Shown: positions 8,698-19,180 of the stretch, one piece after another | Layout of the letters: every line of letters starts with the position of its first letter | Numbering within the stretch: the first letter of the stretch is position 1 | From: Rhizobium sp. Root1203 | GTDB taxonomy: Bacteria > Pseudomonadota > Alphaproteobacteria > Rhizobiales > Rhizobiaceae | Direction of reading: 5' to 3' | Length of the DNA: 64,000 nt | Assembly: GCF_001424945.1 (NCBI RefSeq) | Contig: NZ_LMCW01000020.1 | Location: forward strand, 1-64,000 | Notes under the pieces: model-generated | Database searches by the model: none | What the model was told of the DNA's origin: nothing | Seen by the model: the letters and a program-made list of their open reading frames with translations, nothing else | Program-made: the position numbers and the translations under genes

Positions 8698-9794
8698 CGC
8701 GTCGCGTCCTTGAAGAGCAGCGCGCGCCCTGCAACCGGATGCAGTCGTGTCGCTGCGCCGCGCGGCAAGACGTGGTCGGCACGGAAATAGAGTTCGGAGC
8801 CATCGCTTGCGCGTGCCAGGCCGAAGAATGCCCGGCCGCGATATTCCATGCTGGCGACGGTTGCCGGGATCCCCTCGCCTTCCGACGCGACCAGGTCTTC
8901 TGGCCGGACCGACAGGATGGCGGCATCACCGACGTTGAGCGGCGTGCGCATGGCGCCCGATATGCGTGCTCCGGCGATGTCTATCTCGGCGTCGCCTCCG
9001 GAGACTGCTGTTATGCGACCCGGAATACGGGTTCGAAAACCCATGAAGTCGGCCACGTCGACATTCACGGGCCGCTGGTAGAGATCCTCGGGTGAACCGA
9101 TCTGCTCGATATGCCCCTGGCTCATGACGACGATGCGATCTGCCAGCGACAGCGCCTCGTCCTGGTCGTGGGTCACATAGATCGTGGTCGACCCGATCTG
9201 GTCGTGAATGCCCCGGATTTCAGCGCGCATCTCCAGACGCAGCTTTGCATCGAGGTTGGAAAGCGGTTCGTCCATCAGGACGACAGGCGGTCGGATGACA
9301 ATGGCGCGCGCGATCGCCACGCGTTGCTGCTGGCCGCCGGAAAGCTGGCCGGGAAGCTTTTCAGCCTGGCTTTCAAGACGCACCAGCGCCAGGGCATCGT
9401 TGATGCGCTTGTCCGCCTCCGACCCCTTGATGCCCTGCATGGCCAGGCCGAAGCCGACATTCTTGCGCACGCTCATATGGGGAAACAGCGCATAGCTCTG
9501 GAACACCATCCCGAAACCGCGCCGTTCCGGCTCCAGCTGGTCGATGCGGCTGTTTCCGAGCCTGATCTCACCGCCCGACAGCGCCAGAAGGCCGGCAATG
9601 CAGTTCAGCGCAGTGGACTTGCCGCATCCTGACGGGCCGAGAAGCGCTACGAATTCGCCCGGCTCGATCGCAAGATCGATGCCGTCCAACGCATTGTAGG
9701 CGCCGAAGGAGCGGGACAGTCCTTTGAGTTCGAGGCGCGCGGTGTTGCGCGCTGAAGGCGCTGCATTTGGAACCGAATTCAAGCCAATCTCCAT
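8694..9794 (-). CDS. ABC transporter ATP-binding protein (PotA-like)
   Basis: A 366-aa ATPase with a nucleotide-binding domain (Walker A LLGPSGCGKST, signature LSGGQQQR, Walker B VVLMDEPLSNLDAK, switch YVTHDQDEA) and a C-terminal TOBE domain of about 110 residues, as usual for PotA, CysA and UgpC. It lies between the binding-protein gene and the two permeases. A 14-bp stem-loop separates it from the binding-protein gene. Confidence 0.9.
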   Translation of the reverse strand: MEIGLNSVPNAAPSARNTARLELKGLSRSFGAYNALDGIDLAIEPGEFVALLGPSGCGKSTALNCIAGLLALSGGEIRLGNSRIDQLEPERRGFGMVFQSYALFPHMSVRKNVGFGLAMQGIKGSEADKRINDALALVRLESQAEKLPGQLSGGQQQRVAIARAIVIRPPVVLMDEPLSNLDAKLRLEMRAEIRGIHDQIGSTTIYVTHDQDEALSLADRIVVMSQGHIEQIGSPEDLYQRPVNVDVADFMGFRTRIPGRITAVSGGDAEIDIAGARISGAMRTPLNVGDAAILSVRPEDLVASEGEGIPATVASMEYRGRAFFGLARASDGSELYFRADHVLPRGAATRLHPVAGRALLFKDATR

Positions 9795-9809
9795 TCACTG
9801 ACAGGACAA

Positions 9810-9840
9810 GCCCGCGCCGATCGTCGCGATCGGAGCGGGC
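9810..9840 (-). other. Intercistronic stem-loop after the binding-protein gene
   Basis: A 14-bp stem with one mismatch (GCCCGCGCCGATCG against CGATCGGAGCGGGC) closes a TCG loop between the binding-protein stop and the ATPase start. Little U-tract follows on the minus strand, so partial termination or 3'-end protection is more likely than a complete stop. Confidence 0.6.
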
Positions 9841-9851
9841 CTTCTCGATGA

Positions 9852-11027
9852 TCAGCCCTTTTTGGCGCCGATCTTTTCGTCCCAGATGCGGAATGCCTGG
9901 ACGAGCAGCTTCGGTTCAAGCGGCACCTCAAGGGGATTGTTGGCAATCCAGTCGGCATATTCGGGACGGCCAAATTCCTTGATCGTGTCCTGGCTTTCCT
10001 GAGGCGCCATGTCGAGCGTGACGTCCTTGACGGCAGGACCCGGATAGAAATAGCCGGCATCGTAGGCGATTGCCTGCTGCTTCGGTTGCAGGATGTAATT
10101 CAAAACATCGATCAGAACAGCGATCTTCTCGTCGGAGACGCCTTTCGGGATCACGGCGTAGTGGGCGTCGGTGACCCAGTGGAAGCCCTCGAGCTTCTGC
10201 ACCTTTGCCTCGGCTGGAACGATGCCCAGCGCGCGCGGATTGATGTCCCAGCCGGTGGTGGATACCACGATGTCGCGGGTTCCTTCGCCGAGCTCCTTCA
10301 TCACCTGTCCGGTACCGGTCGGATAGTATTCGATGTTTTCTCCGAGTTCCGCCAGGTAGGCCCAGGTCTTGGCCCAGCCATTGACCGGATCGCGCGGATC
10401 GCTGTCGCCGAGCAGGTAAGGCAAGCCCATCAGGAAGGTGCGGCCAGGTCCGGAGTTTGCCGGCCTTGCATAGATGAAGCGGTTCTTGTTGGCCTTTGCC
10501 CAGTCGAGCAGTTCCTGCGCCGACTTCGGAGGATTTGCGACCTTGTCGGGCATGTATTCGATGAGCGGGCCCGAGGGATAATAGGTGATGACAACACCCT
10601 GATCCTTGGCGAGCGCCTGCATCTTGAATGCCTGCGGCTGCAGGACCGCCTCCAGATTGGGAAGCTCTGCCTTGTGCGCGGACAGATCGATCCACAACCC
10701 CTGATCGAGACCGGCCGACAGCGCATCGGTGCCCGTCAGGACGAGATCGATATCGACCTTGCCGGCAGCCTGCTGCGCCTTGATTTTTCCTGGAAGCTCG
10801 GGCGCCGGTGCCTTGGTGAAGGCAAAGCCTGAAACCCAGTCGGCCTTTTCGGCGGCGTAGGCCTCGAACATGCCCTGTGTCAGGGCCAGGTTTCCGGCCA
10901 CATCGGCAATGGTGATCGCAACCGGGCTCGCCGGCTTCTTTGCCTGCGCCCAGACCTTGACCGGAAGTAGGCCGACGACAGCAGCGCTCGCGGCGGTGCT
11001 GACAAATGTTCTGCGGGTAATCTTCAT
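9852..11027 (-). CDS. ABC transporter, periplasmic binding protein (PotD-like)
   Basis: A 391-aa extracellular solute-binding protein. The N-terminus MKITRRTFVSTAAS has a twin-arginine motif and a hydrophobic stretch ending in VWAQA, so export by the Tat route is likely. The start at 11027 is set by a strong AGGAGG-like site about ten bases upstream; the longer in-frame reading from 11102 has no such support. It leads a four-gene importer operon and faces the GntR gene at 11255. Ligand unknown; the neighbouring mannonate dehydratase suggests a hexuronate-related compound. Confidence 0.85.
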   Translation of the reverse strand: MKITRRTFVSTAASAAVVGLLPVKVWAQAKKPASPVAITIADVAGNLALTQGMFEAYAAEKADWVSGFAFTKAPAPELPGKIKAQQAAGKVDIDLVLTGTDALSAGLDQGLWIDLSAHKAELPNLEAVLQPQAFKMQALAKDQGVVITYYPSGPLIEYMPDKVANPPKSAQELLDWAKANKNRFIYARPANSGPGRTFLMGLPYLLGDSDPRDPVNGWAKTWAYLAELGENIEYYPTGTGQVMKELGEGTRDIVVSTTGWDINPRALGIVPAEAKVQKLEGFHWVTDAHYAVIPKGVSDEKIAVLIDVLNYILQPKQQAIAYDAGYFYPGPAVKDVTLDMAPQESQDTIKEFGRPEYADWIANNPLEVPLEPKLLVQAFRIWDEKIGAKKG

Positions 11028-11213
11028 GGTTTTTCTCCTCCTCTTATTCTCTTTGGGGATCTCAGTGCGCCGAAGCATCCTTGCGCTCCCACACGTCCCC
11101 AATCTGCCGATTCAAGCTTAAAGCATTCAATCGATGATTGCGCAGACCTCCTGAGTGATTTGCCGGACGTTCCGTTCCTCTCCGGCGCGTCTTGGCAGCA
11201 GATTTGAATTGAT

Positions 11214-11223
11214 ATACTAGTAT
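11214..11223. promoter_or_regulatory. Short palindrome ATACTAGTAT, operator candidate
   Basis: A perfect 10-base palindrome 31 bases before the GntR start codon, in the 227-base space between the divergent importer and regulator genes. Several FCD-type GntR proteins bind similar AT-rich palindromes. Its length alone is not significant; the position is the main support. Confidence 0.4.
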
Positions 11224-11254
11224 GCATTAGCAAGTCAATGTTCAGGAAGTCCTC

Positions 11255-11977
11255 ATGCAGCCAGGCGCCAGTTCCGCAGCACCTTCTTTTTCGGCGTCAG
11301 CCGAGAGGCCGGCGAAGCTTCGGCGCGTGACGACCGCAGACGCAATCTTCGATCGGCTCCATGCGGATATACTGTCCCTTCGGATGCCTCCCGGAATGCT
11401 CCTCCAGGAAAAGCGCATCGCGCTGGAGTTCGGCGTCAGCCGAACGCCGGTTCGCGAAGCTCTGCTGAGATTGTCTGAAAGTGGACTGGTCGATATCTAT
11501 CCGCAGTCCGGCACCGTCGTTTCCAGGGTGTCGGTTGCCGCCATCCCCGAAGCCGTCGTCGTGCGCAAGGCACTCGAGGGGACGACTGTGGAGCGGGCCG
11601 CCGAGATCGCAACACCTGAAGATCTTGCCCGTCTGGACGCCATCATTGCGAGACAGAAGGCATTCGAGGCGCTTGGCGATACCTCGGGCTTTCACGGAGA
11701 GGACGAAGCCTTTCATGAAGCGATCACGCAGATCGCAGGTTACCCCGGCATCTGGGCAATTCTGAAGACCGTCAAGGTGCAGATCGATCGCGCGCGGCGG
11801 CTGACGCTGCCGGCACTCGGGCGAATGAGCAATGTCGTCAACGAACACATGTTGATCCGCGACGCAATTGCCGCCCACGACCTTCACGCAGCGCGCGATG
11901 CAATGACCCATCACCTGAGTGCGGTCATACCTGATGTAGCCGAACTTCGCACACGCTACCCCAATTACTTCTGCTGA
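11255..11977 (+). CDS. GntR-family regulator, FCD domain
   Basis: A 240-aa regulator. The winged helix at about 25-95 contains EKRIALEFGVSRTPVREALLRL, and the C-terminal FCD domain has the metal-binding pattern of an Asp/His pair followed by His residues (GEDEAFHEAI, then NEHMLIRDAI and THHL). It is divergent from the PotD-like operon and followed 49 bases later by mannonate dehydratase on the same strand, so it probably controls both. Confidence 0.85.
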   Translation: MQPGASSAAPSFSASAERPAKLRRVTTADAIFDRLHADILSLRMPPGMLLQEKRIALEFGVSRTPVREALLRLSESGLVDIYPQSGTVVSRVSVAAIPEAVVVRKALEGTTVERAAEIATPEDLARLDAIIARQKAFEALGDTSGFHGEDEAFHEAITQIAGYPGIWAILKTVKVQIDRARRLTLPALGRMSNVVNEHMLIRDAIAAHDLHAARDAMTHHLSAVIPDVAELRTRYPNYFC

Positions 11978-12026
11978 ACACGACAGCGGTCCCACACACA
12001 AAAAACATGCATGAAGGAGGAGACAG

Positions 12027-13214
12027 ATGCGCCAGGGTTGGAGATGGTTCGGACCTGAAGCACCGGTGACGCTCGACGAAGTCAGGCAGACCGGGGCAAC
12101 GAACATCGTGTCGTCTCTGCACCAGGTGCCGATCGGCCATGCCTGGACGCAGGCCGAGGTCGAAGAACGCCGGACGATGATCGAAACCACGCCGCAGGGG
12201 CGCTCGCCTCTGACCTGGTCGGTGGTGGAAAGCATTCCCATCCCGGACGCCGTCAAGCGAAAGGGCGGGCAGGCAAGGGCCGAGATCGAAGCGTGGATCG
12301 CAAGCCTTGAAGCCGTCGCAGCCTGCGGGATCCCGATCATCTGCTACAACTTCATGCCCGTGGTGGACTGGACCCGCACGGATCTCGACCACGAGATCGA
12401 GACCGGGGCAACCGCAATGCGCTTCGATCACGAGAAATTCGCGGCATTCGACCTGTTCGTCCTGCAACGCGATGGCGCTGCACAGGCATACTCGCCCGAG
12501 GACACGGCGCGCGCGCAGATCGTCTTTGATGCGATGTCTGACGATGACATCGCCGATATTACGCGCAACATCACCTCCGCGCTGCCGGGTTCGACAACCG
12601 AGCCGCTGACCATACCCGAGTTCCGCGACAAGCTTGCCGCCTATTCAGGGATCGATGCCGCCAAACTGCGTCAGCATCTTATCGAATTCCTGCAGGCCGT
12701 CACGCCCGCTGCCGAAGCGCGCGGGGTGAAGCTGACCCTGCACCCCGATGATCCGCCGCGGTCGCTCTTCGGCCTGCCGCGCATTGCCTCGACGGCCGAG
12801 GACTACGCAGCACTCTTCGACGCGGTGCCATCGCAAGCGAATGGAATGTGCTACTGCACCGGCAGCCTTGGCGTGCGCGCCGACAACGATCTTCCAGCGA
12901 TTGCCCGGCGATTTGCCTCGCGCATCCATTTTGCGCATTTGCGCGCGACCAAACGCGAGGGGGATGGCCGAAGCTTCCACGAGAGCGCTCACCTTGAAGG
13001 CGATGTCGACATGGTGGCTGTCCTCAGGGAGCTTGTCGCTGAAGACAGCCGTCGCAAGGGCGATGAGACGATCGTGTTTCGCTCCGATCACGGCCACCGC
13101 ATGCTGGACGATCTCACGAAGAAAGTGACGCCCGGATATCCGGCCATCGGACGTCTGCGCGGTCTAGCCGAACTTCGCGGTATTCTTCACGCGCTTGGGT
13201 CCGTCCCGAACTAA
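12027..13214 (+). CDS. uxuA: Mannonate dehydratase
   Basis: A 395-aa enzyme predicted to convert D-mannonate to 2-keto-3-deoxygluconate, the step that joins glucuronate catabolism to the Entner-Doudoroff route. Family signatures are clear: LHPDDPP and FGLPRI near 240-255, the metal-site stretch NGMCYCTGSLG, HFAHLRATKR, and the closing RSDHGHRM. Length is normal. A GGAGG site precedes the ATG. It is probably cotranscribed with the GntR gene upstream and ends in a terminator; the rest of the hexuronate pathway (isomerase, mannonate oxidoreductase) is not in this window. Confidence 0.9.
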   Translation: MRQGWRWFGPEAPVTLDEVRQTGATNIVSSLHQVPIGHAWTQAEVEERRTMIETTPQGRSPLTWSVVESIPIPDAVKRKGGQARAEIEAWIASLEAVAACGIPIICYNFMPVVDWTRTDLDHEIETGATAMRFDHEKFAAFDLFVLQRDGAAQAYSPEDTARAQIVFDAMSDDDIADITRNITSALPGSTTEPLTIPEFRDKLAAYSGIDAAKLRQHLIEFLQAVTPAAEARGVKLTLHPDDPPRSLFGLPRIASTAEDYAALFDAVPSQANGMCYCTGSLGVRADNDLPAIARRFASRIHFAHLRATKREGDGRSFHESAHLEGDVDMVAVLRELVAEDSRRKGDETIVFRSDHGHRMLDDLTKKVTPGYPAIGRLRGLAELRGILHALGSVPN

Positions 13215-13229
13215 GTGGAAGGCCGACTG

Positions 13230-13255
13230 ACGGCAGCGCGCGTTGCTGCCGTTTT
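13230..13255 (+). terminator. Rho-independent terminator after uxuA
   Basis: ACGGCAGC pairs with GCTGCCGT around a 7-base loop, followed by TTTTC, 16 bases after the uxuA stop codon. It also lies about 20 bases beyond the end of the convergent GntR gene. Confidence 0.7.
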
Positions 13256-13274
13256 CACCCCTGTTCGGTGACCC

Positions 13275-14060
13275 TTAGAACGAGAGATCCAGCGCTCGGC
13301 CCTCGAACAGGCGATCCCTCGACCCTTCCAGGTGGGTCCTCATCAGGTCACGCGCGTCGTCTGCCCGCCCCTCGGCGATCGCCTTGTAGATCGCATTGTG
13401 CTCCTGGAACACCTGCTCGAGGCCAGGCCTCGGGCCAAGAAGCGACAGTCCGTGCAGATGCATGCCAACCGCGATGTGAGCCTTCAGGGCATCGATCGAG
13501 GCCGTATAGTAGTGATTGTTTGCGGCTTCCGTGACCGAGCGGTGAAAATTGAAATCGGCGTCCGTGCGGTGGAGCTGGTGGCTGGTCGCTTCTCGAAGAT
13601 CGGCGAGTGCTGCAGCGATTTTCTGGATCGCGGCGTCATCGCGCCGCTTTGCCGCGAAATAGGCCGCCGCCGGTTCAATCGTCAGGCGGAATTCGTAGCA
13701 ACGTTGAATATCGGCAATCGTCTTGACCGGCGAATAGGAAAGCTGCGTGGTGGGCGAGCCGTGGGCGCTGACGAAGGTGCCGGCGCCCTGACGGGCATAG
13801 ACCATGCCCTTGTCGCGGAGCTTCGCCAGTGCATCGCGCACGATCGGCCGAGACACGCCGAGCAGCGATGCAAGCTCGTGTTCCCCGGGCAGACGCGAAT
13901 CCGGCGGATAGTTTCCCGAGCGGATACGCTCCAAAAGCTGGTCGAAAACGCGATCGACCAGCTTCACCGCCTTGCCGCGCTCCGGCTTGGCCGCTGGAGC
14001 AGCTTGGCCGTTCGCCGATGCACCGTTTGCTTCATCCACGTTCATTCTCCCCGCCGGCAT
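13275..14060 (-). CDS. GntR-family regulator, FadR subfamily
   Basis: A 261-aa regulator with a low-complexity lead of about 30 residues, a winged helix (DSRLPGEHELASLLGVSRPIVRDAL) and an FCD ligand domain (DADFNFHRSVTEAANNHYY, then FQEHNAIYKAI). The second in-frame ATG at 14045 is an equally possible start. It begins four bases after the sugar-acid kinase stop, so it is the last gene of the seven-gene Dpp-importer operon and a likely autoregulator of the divergent locus at 14-26 kb. Confidence 0.85.
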   Translation of the reverse strand: MPAGRMNVDEANGASANGQAAPAAKPERGKAVKLVDRVFDQLLERIRSGNYPPDSRLPGEHELASLLGVSRPIVRDALAKLRDKGMVYARQGAGTFVSAHGSPTTQLSYSPVKTIADIQRCYEFRLTIEPAAAYFAAKRRDDAAIQKIAAALADLREATSHQLHRTDADFNFHRSVTEAANNHYYTASIDALKAHIAVGMHLHGLSLLGPRPGLEQVFQEHNAIYKAIAEGRADDARDLMRTHLEGSRDRLFEGRALDLSF

Positions 14061-14064
14061 CGTC

Positions 14065-15126
14065 TCATGCCAGCTGATTCTGCGGTATCACTCTTAGCAA
14101 ACTATCCGAATTCCCAAAGCCCCCGGACTTGACGGCGCATCGGAAGGAAACACCGTTGCCCGCGGTCACGTCGAACCAGGGAACGCCCGGTTCGATTTCA
14201 CCCTTCGGTGTCAGGACGCGAACTGCGAGTGCTCGGAAAACCGCGAGTGCGGTATCACCGCCGCCGACCATCACCATGTCCGGGCCCGTATCCTCTATCA
14301 CCGATTTCACCCCTTGGGCAAAGCGATCGGCAACGGCTGCCGCATCGCCGGAGATTTCCCCCGTACAGCGAAGCAAGACCGGCAACGCCAGGCCATCGAC
14401 GTGACCCACCGATCCCATCGGCGCCTCGATGCACGCCTGCAGCATCGCTGACGCTTCGAGCCTTGCCATTTGCGCTGTCGTGATCGGGTCGCGGGAGCCG
14501 AAGGCAAAGACCGTCTTCAGCGTCGCTTTGAAGTCTGTCGAGGGCGTCTTTGCATTGCCGATGCTGCGGGCAAATGCGCTGCCGATGCCGCGTGCGCCGA
14601 CGGCGAGCGTCGTCTTCCAATCGTGTTCTGCGATCAGTCGGTCGAGATCGCTGTCGCTCTTGGCATCGACGATAAGTACCTTTTCGCGCCTGGGCTTGAA
14701 GAGATCGGCGATCGGCAGGGGCTCATCGACGCCACGACCGACCACGTGGGCGTTGCGGGTAAAGCGCTGCTGATCGGGGATTGCAGGCGCAAGCACGATC
14801 TCACGGTGACCGAAAACGGCTGCAAGTGCAGCGCTTTCTGCAGCGACGTTGCCTTTCAAACGAGAGTCGATCTTCTTGAGGACAATCTCCGGTGAAGCGG
14901 CAAGAAGCGCGCTGGCCGCGAGGCCGACCCTTCTTGCCGCGTCCTCCTCCGGGAGAGCTCTCGAGGCAGTGTTGACCACGACGACATCAGCGCCTGATGC
15001 AAGCGCTTGCGATATGGCTTCGATCTCGATCGCGACAGCGACGGAAAGGCCGGCATCGACGAACGGCGTACCCGTGTCGAGAGCGCCGGTCAGGTCATCG
15101 GCAATGATCGCGACCTTGAGCGTCAT
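14065..15126 (-). CDS. Four-carbon acid sugar kinase (DUF1537 family)
   Basis: A 353-aa kinase of the OtnK/DtnK family, which phosphorylates D-threonate, D-erythronate or related acids at O4. The N-terminus VAIIADDLTGALDTG carries the family's substrate-binding signature, and the C-terminal half has the glycine-rich nucleotide site MVMVGGGDTALAVF and PWFDVTAGNGVSFRCAVKSGGFG. ATG 15126 overlaps the upstream ATPase gene by four bases; the longer in-frame reading into that gene is not real. Family members work together with PdxA2, which is encoded on the other arm of this locus at 24757. Confidence 0.88.
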   Translation of the reverse strand: MTLKVAIIADDLTGALDTGTPFVDAGLSVAVAIEIEAISQALASGADVVVVNTASRALPEEDAARRVGLAASALLAASPEIVLKKIDSRLKGNVAAESAALAAVFGHREIVLAPAIPDQQRFTRNAHVVGRGVDEPLPIADLFKPRREKVLIVDAKSDSDLDRLIAEHDWKTTLAVGARGIGSAFARSIGNAKTPSTDFKATLKTVFAFGSRDPITTAQMARLEASAMLQACIEAPMGSVGHVDGLALPVLLRCTGEISGDAAAVADRFAQGVKSVIEDTGPDMVMVGGGDTALAVFRALAVRVLTPKGEIEPGVPWFDVTAGNGVSFRCAVKSGGFGNSDSLLRVIPQNQLA

Positions 15127-16114
15127 GCAGTCTGCCCAGTGTTGACGGCATGACAAGCAACGCGATGACCGGGTCTGGCCTCCTTCCACTCGGGAACAAT
15201 CCTGCTGCAGACATCCATGGCGATCGGACACCTGGTATGGAAGCGGCAGCCGCTCGGGGGATTGAGGGGGCTCGGCACGTCGCCCTGCAGTATCTGCCGG
15301 GTGCGCGTGCGTTCCAGCTCCGGATCCGTTTCCGGAACTGCCGACAGCAGCGCCTGTGTGTAGGGATGGAGCGGGTTGTCGAACAGCTCCTCGCGCGTTG
15401 CAAGCTCCGCCAGGCGACCGAGATACATCACGCCGACCCGCGAACTGATATGGCGAACGACGGCCAGATCGTGAGCGATGAACAGATAGGTCAGGCCGTA
15501 TTTTTCCTGGAGGTCGAGCAGCAGGTTGATGATCTGGGCCTGGATCGAGACGTCGAGAGCCGAGATCGCTTCGTCGCAGACAATGAACTTCGGTTGGCAT
15601 GCGAGCGCCCGCGCAATGACCACGCGCTGGCGCTGACCGCCGGAGAGCTCGTGCGGATAACGCTGCGCAAAGCGTGTCGGCAGGCCGACATCGGTGAGCA
15701 GCGTCGCGATCCTGTCCTTGAGCTCGGCCTTGGTGCAAAGCTTGTGAAACAGGATCGGCTCGCCGATCGCCTCGCCGATCGTCATGCGGGGGTTGAGCGT
15801 CGAATAGGGATCCTGGAAAACGATCTGCAGATCGCGGCGGAACGGCCGCATCTGTTTCTCGTCCAGCGTTGCCAGATCCTGCCCCTTGTAGACGACCTTT
15901 CCTGATGTCGCCTTGTAGAGATTGAGGATGGTGAAACCGGTGGTCGACTTGCCACAGCCGGATTCGCCGACCAGGCTCAGGGTTTCGCCTTCCATGATGT
16001 CAAGGTTGACGTTGTCAAGCGCGTAGACGGTCGCCGAGCGTTCGCCGAAGGCGCCTAGCCTGACGTGGAAGTGCTTGACGAGGTTTTCGATCTTCAGCAG
16101 CGGTTGTGCGCCCA

Positions 16115-16115
<1 letters not shown>
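15123..16115 (-). CDS. Peptide-type ABC transporter ATP-binding protein (DppF)
   Basis: A 330-aa ATPase of the oligopeptide/nickel family: Walker A VGESGCGKST, signature LSGGQRQR, Walker B FIVCDEAISALDVS, and the C-terminal oligopeptide-transporter tail with CRFHTRCPIAMDVC, the cysteine cluster typical of this group. ATG 16115 overlaps the DppD stop as TGATG. Paired with DppD it forms the heterodimeric motor of the importer at 15-21 kb. Confidence 0.9.
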
Positions 16116-17121
<1,006 letters not shown>

Positions 17122-17122
<1 letters not shown>

Positions 17123-18081
17123 CACTTGTTCCCCCGAGGATTGAGTGCGTCGTTGAGGCCATCGCCCAGGAAGCTGAAGGCGACCGAGGCAAGGCCGAGG
17201 ACGGCTGCCGGCGCAGCAAGAAGGTGGGGATAGTGCTGCCAGACACGCAGGCCGTCCGAGATCATGTTGCCCCAGCTGGGGGTCGGCGGGTTGACGCCGA
17301 CGCCGAGGAAGCTGAAAGCGCTTTCCAGAACCATCGCGGTGCCGAGCCCGGCGCTGACAGAAACAATCAGCGGTCCGAGGGCATTCGGAATGACGTAGCG
17401 CTTCATGATGATCCAGTTGGAAAGACCGAGCGCCTGGGCGGCCGTGATGTAGGGCCGGCCGCGGATTGACAGCACCTGGGCGCGAACGAGACGCGCATAG
17501 GGCGGCCAGGAAATCAGCGCCATGGAACCGAAGACGAGCATGAAGTCGACCCAGATCGTCTGGCGATAGAACGGATTGAGCGTTGCCAGATACTGCGCTT
17601 CCATCCATTTCGTGATCGGCGACTTCAGTGATGCGTTGATGACGACGACGAGCAGAAGGTTCGGGACCGACATCGTCATGTCCGTCACCCACATGATGAC
17701 GCGGTCGAACGGATTGCCGAAGAAGCCGGCGATCGCGCCGAGAACGACGCCGATCAGGACGGCAATGAAGGTGACCACGACGGCGACTAAAAAGGCGGTT
17801 CGGGTGCCGAAGACAACGCGGCTGAAGACATCGCGGCCGAGATCGTCAGTACCGAAGAGGTGATGCAGCGAGGGTGCTGCGTTTCGCGCCTGAAGGTCCT
17901 GGCTGAGATAGTCATAGGGCGTCAGGTACGGCCCGAATATCGCGGCGAACGCCAGGATGAGCACGACGATCAGTCCGAAGACTGCGAGCCTGTTGCGCTT
18001 CAGGCGATACCAGGCATCGCGCCACAGGCTGACCGGTGCCTCGTCCAGCGGTGCGGTCGGTGAGAGAGGGATGGCGGACAT
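17122..18081 (-). CDS. Peptide-type ABC transporter permease (DppC)
   Basis: A 319-aa inner-membrane permease. It has the N-terminal DppC helix (LAVFGLIVVLILAFAAIFGP), the periplasmic LFGTDDLGRDVFSR motif that marks DppC/OppC proteins, and the docking loop ITAAQALGLSNWIIMKRYVIPN. It is translationally coupled to DppD downstream and starts two bases after DppB ends. Confidence 0.9.
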
Positions 18082-18083
18082 GG

Positions 18084-19067
18084 TCAGCGGCTCCTTCTTG
18101 CATCATTGGCGCGTGGATCAAGCAGGGGATAGAGCACGTCGACCAGAAGGTTCGAGAGCATGACCAGGAAGGATCCGATGAGCGTAATTGCCAGAATGAC
18201 GGGATAATCCGAATTGATCAGTGCCTGCACCGTCAGACGGCCGAGGCCCGGCAGACCAAACACCAACTCGACGAAGATCGCGCCGTTGACGATGGTGATC
18301 ATGATGAGGCCGAGCTGGGTGACGACCGGGGTCAGGACCGGGCGCAGGATGTGGCGCAAGGCCACGACGATCTCCGGTACGCCCTTGGCGCGGGCGGTTC
18401 GAACAAAGTCTTCCGAGAGCACCTCGATGACGGCGGCGCGCGTCTGTCGCACGATCAGCGCGATCGGCTGGAAGGAGAGGACGAGAAGCGGCAGCACGAT
18501 GCGCACGTCAAACACTCCGCCCCAGCCATAGGGCACATTGGCGTGCGGGAGCAGAACGATGAGGCCGACCATCAGCAACGGGCCGGCGACATAGGCCGGG
18601 ATCGCCCAGAGGAACAGCGCCGAACCGAGGATCGCATAGTCGATGCGGCTGTTCTGGTTCATGGCGGCGATCATGCCAAGCGGAATGGCAACGATCGTCG
18701 TCAGGATGATCGAACAGAGCGCAAGCTTGAAGGAGACGGGTGCCGCAGCCGAGACCATTGCCCAGACCGAGCGGCCCGAGGTCAGCGAGTTGCCGAACTG
18801 GCCGTGCAGCAGGTTCCAGATGTAGAGACCGAACTGTTCGATGAAGGGCTTGTTCAGGCCGGCACTTTCGCGAATGGCCTCGATGCGTTGCGGATTATAG
18901 GCGACATCGCCGGGTGCACGCAGAAAGATCAGCTTGATCGGATCGCCGGCACCGTAAAAGGCCAGCGCATAAACAGCCAGCATCACGATCAGAACGGACG
19001 GAATCCAGATGGCAAACCGGGTCAGCACGTAGCGTAACAAGGTCACCTCCCACCGGTTGGCAGACAC
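18084..19067 (-). CDS. Peptide-type ABC transporter permease (DppB)
   Basis: A 327-aa permease with the DppB N-terminal helix (LTRFAIWIPSVLIVMLAVYAL), the extracytoplasmic GLNKPFIEQFGLYIWNL stretch and the docking loop TARAKGVPEIVVALRHILRP. The first residues MSANRWE precede a GTG and TTG that could also initiate. A stem-loop at 19110-19135 separates it from the binding-protein gene. Confidence 0.88.
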   Translation of the reverse strand: MSANRWEVTLLRYVLTRFAIWIPSVLIVMLAVYALAFYGAGDPIKLIFLRAPGDVAYNPQRIEAIRESAGLNKPFIEQFGLYIWNLLHGQFGNSLTSGRSVWAMVSAAAPVSFKLALCSIILTTIVAIPLGMIAAMNQNSRIDYAILGSALFLWAIPAYVAGPLLMVGLIVLLPHANVPYGWGGVFDVRIVLPLLVLSFQPIALIVRQTRAAVIEVLSEDFVRTARAKGVPEIVVALRHILRPVLTPVVTQLGLIMITIVNGAIFVELVFGLPGLGRLTVQALINSDYPVILAITLIGSFLVMLSNLLVDVLYPLLDPRANDARRSR

Positions 19068-19109
19068 GTTTCCGCGTTGGCGCGGACATGCGATGTCTTC
19101 TTGAAATTT

Positions 19110-19135
19110 GCGCGAAGGCCTTGCGGTCTTCGCGC
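19110..19135 (-). other. Intercistronic stem-loop after the binding-protein gene
   Basis: GCGCGAAG pairs with CTTCGCGC, and GG/CC plus a G-U pair extend the stem to about 11 bp around a TTGC loop. It lies in the 113-base space between the binding-protein stop and DppB start, with no U-tract behind it. Confidence 0.55.
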
Positions 19136-19180
19136 GGTTGTTAAAATGCCCGAGGGCTATCTTTCAAGCGTTCGCCCGGC

